Source: Aphelocoma coerulescens (Eukaryota; Chordata; Aves; Passeriformes; Corvidae). From it: DNA of 64,000 nt. The notes beneath the pieces were generated by a model. It saw only the letters and a list, made by a program, of their open reading frames with translations, was not told where the DNA came from and ran no database searches. This document shows, piece after piece, positions 27,001 through 36,000 of the stretch; positions within the stretch are counted from its first letter, which is position 1; every line of letters starts with the position of its first letter. The translations under genes were made by a program, and so were the position numbers. Location: contig NC_091022.1 of NCBI RefSeq assembly GCF_041296385.1, forward strand, positions 20,975,967 to 21,039,966. Reading direction: 5' to 3'.

Positions 27001-30000
27001 CTGTATATAATTTGTTGACTTCTGGATTAGCTCAGTTGGTTAGAGCATGGTGTTAATAACAAGGACCCTGGATTTGATCCCTGTATGGGCCGTTCACTTA
27101 GGAGTTTAACTCCTTCTGGATGGAGTTGTATGATCCTCCTCAGTCCCTTCCAAGTCAGACTATACTGTGATTTCAAAAGACTCATAATGCAAATGCATTT
27201 ACAGCATTGCATTTCTTAGGATTTCTATGAAAAGATGGAAAAAGCAAAGCTGGATAATGGGTTGATGCCTGAGAGAGCATCATAAATGAAGGAACAGGTC
27301 TTTCCTTTTTTTGCATATCCCTGTGCTTCCCATGACCCTTTTAGAGTAAGAGATCTTTGAGCAGAAATTTACAAACCTTTGCTCTTTGCAGCTGTAATTA
27401 ACAAATTCAGCATGATATTCAGTATTGAAGAAAGTGGGGTGGGTTCAAATCAGGAGGTCTTGGGGAAGGTGAAGAAAATTTTAGTGCAGCCCTCTTCTAG
27501 GAAAAAATACATATTGATTAAGAAGTTACCACATCTATGGAAATCTCAGCATGTTTCAGTGGCTGTTTTGAGACAGGAACATGTATATGTACTTCTGCAG
27601 AGACCACAAAACCTTTTTCCTACTATGCCTCAGATTTTGCATGAAGAAGTCAAAATTTCTCTGTCAGCCTGTTTTGAGCAAAAGAAAGATTGGAAATATT
27701 AAGCATCAATGCACAAATTGGTGAAAGAAAATTTTGTGTTTCAAAATGGTCAAGGTTTGTTCTGAGATTCTTTTCTGAAATTTGGCTGACTGTTTCCCTG
27801 TTTATAAAGGCCAGACTGAGGTGGGGCAAGGAGTGCCGGGATTACAGGATAGCAGCCATGGCTACCACAGGACAACTGGCAAGGAAGCCAGCTGCACAGC
27901 TGAAGGTGCAATGGGGAAAGCTTCCATCCTGGATAAAAAAGACAAGCTCAGTGTATGTAACTCACTCTTTCATAAGTGTTTATTTTACTTTTTTACTGTA
28001 CTTGGCATTTGAAAAAACACTGAAAGAACGGGATGAAATTTCTTAACCCAAACATACTTGTCCGGGCAGTGTTTGGATGGAAACCACAAGTTCAGTGGCA
28101 CACAAGTCTTTTATGAATGTGTTCTACTTTGTCCACATGTTTCATATTAAATGATAGCCTCCAAATATTTAAAAGCTTGGTACGCTTGATTTCATTTTCC
28201 TTATTTAATCATTTCACATCTCAGTTCAAAATGCCTTTTTGTTTTAAAACGTTCTTCTATTCAGTCCCAAAAAATAACCATTTTAAACAGGCAAAATAAA
28301 ACCAATGTATTTCTTCTGGATAAAATCAAGCACTTAATTTGACCCAAAGTATTATTTCCTTGACTTTTCAGTTCTTCCATTTTTTCCTGATTTTTCAGAT
28401 CTGCCAGTAGTTCTTACCATCCCATGTGTGCTTTTGTTCATGTACTTGAGTTTGTCACATCTTGTTTATCTCTAGATTCATGCAATACGTTCCTGGTGCA
28501 GCACTTGTGTTGGGCTTCTCAGAAGTACATCAGAGAAATCCATCTCATGAATTTGTAGTAAGAGCAGCTGCAACATCTCCACGAACAATTGATACAGTAA
28601 TTAAAGCTCCTGAGGTACGTTAAATTTATATTTTCCTATTCTTACCTTGAATGATTTTCAACTTAGAATGTTTTGACACTTAATGTAAAGAAACAAAAAG
28701 CAAAATACTCCCTTTTAGAGAAGCTGCTATATACCTGACTACATTAGGTGGGTGTTGAAATACATACAACAGTTCTCTTGATTTTGTGCTGCTTTGGTCC
28801 AGTGTAGTAGTGAGCTGAAAATCAGGCTCTGTAGTCAAATACTTTATTTGCATTTTGAGAACAGCAGTGAGGCCCAAATTGTCTCAAGTATGACTGCTCT
28901 GTACTCACACCTGTATGCATTTTACCCAGTGTGACTAGTTCTTGAATGAGGGTCTCAGAGCAGATGGTGGGGGCCTTGAGAACACTTCACACTCTGCTGC
29001 ACCCACAAACAGCATCTGTGTGTGTTGGCACTCCAGTCCTACATTTGCAGTAACCATGCCTGATTTGACTGGTCTGAGAAAGCCACAAACACAAATCTGC
29101 CCTAACCAAACTGGAGTAGTTACACACCCTCTCAGAGCAGCTTGCACAGGCAGGGTCTGAAGACTGCCACTGATTAATTGGTCTTTCTTTACCAAATCCC
29201 TCTGCGCCTCTTTGAAAAATTTCCCCTATGGATCTCTGGTAAATTAATAACAGCTAGCTATTCACACACAGAAATTAATGTGTCTTTAACCCTCCATGGT
29301 GCTTCAGTATTGCAGGATCTTTAATGTGTGATAATGAAGAGGTAGGCACATTAGGCATTCATTTGATTCTCTTGGCAAATATAATTTGTAGCTACAGTGA
29401 AGGATCTTACCCCAATGCTGAACATGCTGGTTTTCAGCCCTTAATCGATGAAATTCATTTTTCCAAACACATCCATCATCTCAGTTACTCAACTTACTAC
29501 CTTATTTTTTAAGTCACTCAAATATCACTTAAACTCATCTCCATCAGTTACTCTTCCATGTTCTTAACAATTTCTCAAAAAGTCAAGAAGTATGACTAGA
29601 ATAGATGATAATGATTCCTCACAGAAGGTGAAGGTTTGGTTGCATTCTGCAGAGACTAACACAACTGCAATCATAGAAATACATCTTCAAGTTTGTTTTT
29701 TTTTTCAAGAAAAGAGTAGGGCTTTTTTGCAGTCATATCTTGAGCATATGGTTCAATTTATCTTAATGTATTTTCATTTCTGCTTTTTCAGGTAACGCTT
29801 TATTGTCAGGGATTCCGACTGCCATTCACTCTGCCCTTAGGCCCATCTTCAGCTTACGAGACTCGAGATATCACTGCCTGGAATTTATTTCCTGAAATAG
29901 CTTCACAAATAGCACAAGAAGATCAATGTAAATGTTACTTATATGTTTGTCTCATGAATAAGCAACGTGTGTAGATCCATACTCTGCCATGGCTGGGCCT

Positions 30001-33000
30001 TGCCTTTTCTTGTGATGGTCTTTTAGGGAAACACAGCATCTCTAGCCCTGCTTTCAGCAGTGCATTCCCTCATGGAGAAGCAGGTTTTCTCGCAGGTGAA
30101 GGAAGAGACTTCAAACTGCTGTAAACATTCAGAGTTTGGAAGTCACTCCTATCTTCAGGGACTAGAGGTTGTTTTTTGCCCCTCCTGAGAAGGTACCAAC
30201 TTTGCATTGAGAGGCATGAGATGATGGGTACCGGAGAGTCCCGTATTTTTCTGCCCAGTTGATTTTATCCAAAAAGGAGGCAGCCGTGTGAGTCTTACCT
30301 GGTTGGTGCCTAGCACTCCTGTGGGAAATGGGGAGGTTTTATCACAGTTTGTTACGGCTTCCAGTTTCTCAAGAATTTCGTACATTTTAGTCCCTGTTAG
30401 CTGGAGTTTTCTGTTTGGCACGTAATCAAAATCAATACTAGTATAGTCTATGGCAGGTAGTTATTTTGTAGTGCCCTCATGTCCTTGCAGACTCTGGCTT
30501 CTGCCAAAAGGTGAGGAAGTTTCCTTCCTGTTTGCTGGCTAGTTCAGCCTCATAGGGGTGTCTTTCAATAGTTCACAGCAGCATAAACAGTGGCCATATC
30601 TGCCATTTCTTTTCTGGTTTTGTTTTGCAGCTACTTGTGAAATCAGGGAGAGAGATTTCAAAACATTTGATCATGTGAGCCATTCATATTCTTTCAATAA
30701 AAGCTGTAACCTGGTGGTGGTTCAAGACTGTACTGAACACCCAAAATTCATCATTACTACAAGAAAGGTTGATCCTCAGTCTTTCTCAAGAGAGGTTCAC
30801 ATAAATACAACATCAGCGTAAGTGTGGTTTATACTGAGGGCTCAGAAATGAGGTATAAAGTTTCAGGGAGTTAGTCTGGGAGTGGGAGATTTCTAGTTCC
30901 AAGGTGAAGCTGGTTTTCAATGAGACATCTGGGGAAAGACAGAATTTCCAGAAGGGATCCTCATCTGAGGCTCTTTGGTGTAGTTGCTCGTCTTGAATTC
31001 TACAGCCACCAATGTCTGATAACTTGCTCACTAAGTCCCCCCGCTGTCTTTTCTTTAAAGGTTGAATATTAAAGCCCAAAGTAACAATGAATTTTGCACT
31101 TTGGAAAGAAAGCTGCTTGTTCATCCATTCAAAATTCAGATAGTCACAAATATCTGTACTTTTCACATTTTAAATTAACCACTAATTTAACCTCTTTGAT
31201 TTTTGCTTTTTCTGAAGGAACATCACAATCTGTCCTGCCTCAAATTCATCTCTCCTTGTGGCATGCAATGAAGAACGAGTTCTATCACACAGTGGGGGTT
31301 CTGAGTATGAAAAAGGTAAGGTGTGATACCCAGTTTTCCAGGACTGACCTGGGAACTAAATATCAAGTTTTTATAAATTTCACAGAAAAATCTCAGTGTA
31401 AAGAAAACACAGTTGGGATTAATTCAAAGAAAAACTAAAGACTACTTTCTTAAGATTTGTATTGACTTATGTTCATGTTTCCTGTGGTATATACACTCTT
31501 ACCTTCCTCCAGCATAAGTGACAGGTGAATAAATAAAGCCCTTTCTTATCATATACCCAGGCTGGTGATTGTTCAGAAAAAATGTTCATGTTTTAGTCAT
31601 AGAGAGATGCTTTGGTTCAGACATTTAGCTGGAACACCACCACTGTCATAATCATTTCAAAATTTAGCACACTGGATACAGAAGTCGGTTCCAACTATAA
31701 GTAACAGCAGTAGAATATATTTGAAAATATGTTATTTCTTCTATTTTTGTTTTGTTTTTCCTCTCCACTTAGATATATATATTTAACTGTAGCAGCAAAA
31801 TGATCATTGTGAAGGAAAACGCTTTGTGGTGAGTTTTGTGCTACATGGTTTCTCCATTAATTTAAGATGATCACTGTATGATTCACCATCTTTTTACAGA
31901 CAATGTTAAAATTTATAAAAATGGAGCAACCGTTGCCGTGGAAGTTCCAGCACTGGGACTGAAGAAGGTGACTTTTGATGGTGTAAATCTTAAGGTACTG
32001 CACTTACTTTCAAGGTTACCACTTTCTTTCTGCCTAGTACCTTGCCAGTGTGATAGACCAGCACTTCAGCATTCACGAAAAAGATGTGCTATTTTGCAGG
32101 TTACTGTTGCTTCATGGATGAGAGGAAAGACCTGTGGAGTTTGTGGTAATAATGACAGGGAAAAGGCCAATGAACTCCTCATGCCAAACCATAGGCTGGC
32201 ACACAGCTGTTCTGCGTTTGTTCATTCGTGGGTATTGCTAGAAGAAACCTGCTCTGGTGGTGAGTGTATCTGGAAAAACTTTATGCTTGGATAGATTATA
32301 ATTTCACTTTTCCTCTGCTGAAAGCTAGAAAATAGGGTTTTTTTTAAGGAGCAGGTATCTTTTACTTATAAATTTCAATTGCAATATGTATCCATTTTAG
32401 CTTTATTAACCACTGACTGTTTAAAACACAGCTTGTGAATATATACTCCAGCAAAAGTCTTTGTCTCTTGTGCAATTCAATGTTAAATAATTGATTTTTA
32501 TTTCTTACACTGAGTAGCTTTTTTCTTGAGAGGCAAAATCAGCCCTAATCCTGCTCCCACTGAAAAAAAGTACGATTTTCACCATTGTATCAAAACTGTT
32601 TCAGCTGTTGTCTGCAGACTTAATTTACCCACACAAGTTGCAAACTATGAATGCAGTGTCAGATCATACATTACTGTAAATTTCCAAAGCGCAAAAATTT
32701 TCACTTTTGTTCTGCACCACATGAGGGTGCAACCTCAGGAAAATATTTAGAACTACTCCTACAGTAAAGAGCTTCATCTCACACGTAGCTAGAAAAACAA
32801 TGTTAGACTCCCATAAGATCAATACAGTTTTGTTTGGTAGGTCTCCATTTACCTTGGACCTGAAATAATTTTATTGAAGTTAATGGTTGCTTTCTCCTTG
32901 ACTTCAGTGGCAGCAGAATTGTACTTATCTGTGTGTCAGGAAACAGTCATAGCTGAATCCTGTTAAGTTACATTATACCTTTCTAGTGAGATAATTGCAG

Positions 33001-36000
33001 CATTATAAAAATCATCCAATACAAAAGTTATTCTTGATGTTATTATATAAATGCTGCCTTTTTTTTAATCCATTCACTACAGTTGACATTTTTCCTAATG
33101 CAATGAAGTAGCCATTGTGCTTGCAGTATCTATTCTTAATGGCTTTCAGACATGAGAGGTTATTTTCTGTGTATTATGTAGTTCTAAAAAACTGAGTATA
33201 CATGATTCCATTTGGGTTATATTGTGCAATTAGATTTTAAAAATAGCTCCCCTTTCAGACTCTTTCCTCAACTTATTATTGTCCTATCTCGATAATCTCA
33301 CTACTGTGAAAATGGTTTGTCAGATACCTGTGTTTTAATAAAAGCTGAGGAGAAAATATGGACTTTTATTATTGCAAGGATCGATTGGGATTTATTTCTA
33401 CACTTTTAACTACCTTTGCTTTTCCTCTTAGGGTGCAAGCTGCAGCGCAGCTATGTGAAGCTGAATCGAAATCCCACTATTGATGGTGAGGAATCTACGT
33501 GCTACTCTGTTGACCCAGTACTGAAATGTATAAAAGACTGTACTCCTATCGAAAAAGCTTCAGTAAAGGTTGGCTTCCACTGCTTCCCAAAAGGTATGGT
33601 ATTTTTCTCCCTCTGCATGCCACGTACTGCAGGAGCTGTCAGAGCACTCAAAAGAACAAAACACAGCACAGCCATGCACAGACCTGTATTGCTCCAGCTC
33701 CTCTCTGAGCTGCTGTTTTTAATCCCATTAGTATTTGCTATAACTGCTGACAGTGCTGGCCAGCTAAAAGCTGGGTTAGGTGATGGTAGGTAGCATCATC
33801 TGAGAAAAACACTTGAGGTGGTAGAAGGGGCAGCAGCGATCAATAAAATCACAAAATAAAATTTGTCATGTCTTCAGGACCTCCATAAAGTTGAGATAAG
33901 CAACACTGAGTCCTTTTATGCACATTACAGCCTGCAATTTTGTGTAGACCAGGGCAAGCAAAGCAATCCAAAGTCAGTCAAGTAGTGTGACATGACTGCT
34001 GTGATTGGACTGCCATGCTATGCCACTGTGCAATACATCAGCAAAAACACATTGCTGGAAGTTTCTCTAGCTTGTTCCAAAAAATGGTTTGTATTTTGAG
34101 GTACTTTAGACACACATTCTCATACCTTTAAAAAAAAAAAAAAAACCACAGGCCTTTTTCTCCTTTCATTTATATCAGGATATGAGGCACTGTCTAACAC
34201 AGGTTCACATTGAAGTTATATAATCATGGAAGGAGAATCCAGCCTGGAACCTACAGATATTTCTGGTGCATTCTTTCCAAATCTTTCAATTAAATACCTA
34301 TATAGCTTAGAGCGAAACCTACCATTAGGAAGTATCTAGCAAAGTGGTTTCTTCTCTGTTAACCATTGTTGGCTAAATCCATTGTTAGCTGGGATAATCC
34401 AGTGTAGTTTCGCTGGAGCCAATGCACCCCTGTGTTGAGTAGTACTGGAGAGGACAGGGTATTTTATGTCTGAATTTAAACATCTGTGTAGAACTTTGCA
34501 CTTTGCTTGTGTTATTAATACCTGCAATGTGCTGAATCAGCAGCCATAAAAGCAGAGAGGATCTCTCTATAACAGTCATCTGCAACATCCTATTCAACAA
34601 GTAGCACAGTGATAGTGTTAATAGTTTTCTGATGGCTCCCTGAAATGAGAATAGATGTATTCTTTCATGAATAGAAAAACCCACCCTCAACAAAAAAACC
34701 CTTCCAAAATCTTGTTATATCCATGTTTCACAGATTTCTATTGTGTATCCAAGTCTGTATCTCTGAAGTGTCATAACCCTAGACCACTCACTGCCTCAGA
34801 ATATTAGGCTATAATAAAGCTGTCTCATTCTCTCACAAAACTGTTTGAGAAAAGAGGAAAATCAGAAAAAAAGATGTTAGTTGTTGCAGACAGTGCTGCT
34901 TTTAGAGGAACTGCAGGCTTCTCTGGTTCATTTACCAAAGCAGAGACTGGGAAGTCTGCTATCAACACTTCTAATCAAGGGCTTATTTATTTATTTATTT
35001 GTCTCTTTATCCTGAGGAGGAGATAGAAAAAGAGGAGAAGGGAGAGAAGGAAGAAAAAAGATGCCATATATTGTTCTTTAGCTTGGTAAATTGATTGCTT
35101 CTTCTTAGGCTAAGGATCAATAGAAATACAAGGCCAGCACTTAAAAACTGTTCTGTCTTTGCCTGATGACTTGGAGAAGCAGTAGAAGTCCTCATCTTTC
35201 TCACTCTAGGAACATACATACACTGGACAAAGAACTTTTCTCTGCTCTTTATATGAGAACTCAGACACAATAGTTTGATGTTTCAAAATAGAAGCACCCC
35301 ATCACTGTCGCCAGCAGAGAAAGGATAAAATGAACTACAAGGATGCAGAATTTCTCCTGTTGTACTCAAATCAGCAAGACTGTAGCCTTAGGAACTTGAC
35401 TGAGGCAGGCATCACTCCAAGTTTAAGTCCACATATTGGTTTATATTTCAAACATGCCACAAGGCCTACCCATGGGGATCACAGCTACTCAGCCGTGATC
35501 CAGTTTGCGAGGAAACTATTTCTACATGGATATGAATGTGCTGAGACCCACAGTGTGCCCAAGAGAAAGAGACATAATGTATATCAAAAACAGAATTCAG
35601 ACATTTTATAGCATTTCTCATCTCACAGCCTGAAAATATAATATATATATTTTAAAAGCATCTCCAGCATCTTTCTGGGAAATATTTATTATCCATTTTA
35701 TTATGCAAAACCTGTGCTTAATGTTGGACAGTAATTTAGCCAAGGAGAGTGTTAACCTTTCAGAAGATAAGTGACTGATACAACCTGAACTCATACAGCA
35801 GTCTCCATATTTCCCTGTGATGAGAGATGGCATGTTATAAATGTACTGTCCACCTAAGGAATAAAACAAATGGAAGTAAAATTATGAAAGCTTTATGCAC
35901 TCTCATTATACAAACTTAATCTAAATGGATGTCCTAACATTCTTTCAGATGCAATGATAAACCTCCAACTAGCTCAGAATATTTATTGGGAGGATGAATA

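Noticed and set aside
27021..27095. Functional tRNA-Ile gene
   Set aside because: A and B boxes are present but the acceptor stem does not pair properly, the arm lengths are disturbed, and it continues into a CR1-type tail, so it is a SINE.
31209..31438. Alternative frame of exon 31 (reading SVLPQIHLSLWHAMKN)
   Set aside because: Does not fit the phase of the upstream GC|GT donor or the downstream exon; the chosen frame fits both and keeps the family spacing.
31771..31830. Additional VWD exon after CCACTTAG
   Set aside because: In the required phase it meets a TAA within five codons; joining 31315 directly to 31900 restores a correct Asp codon.
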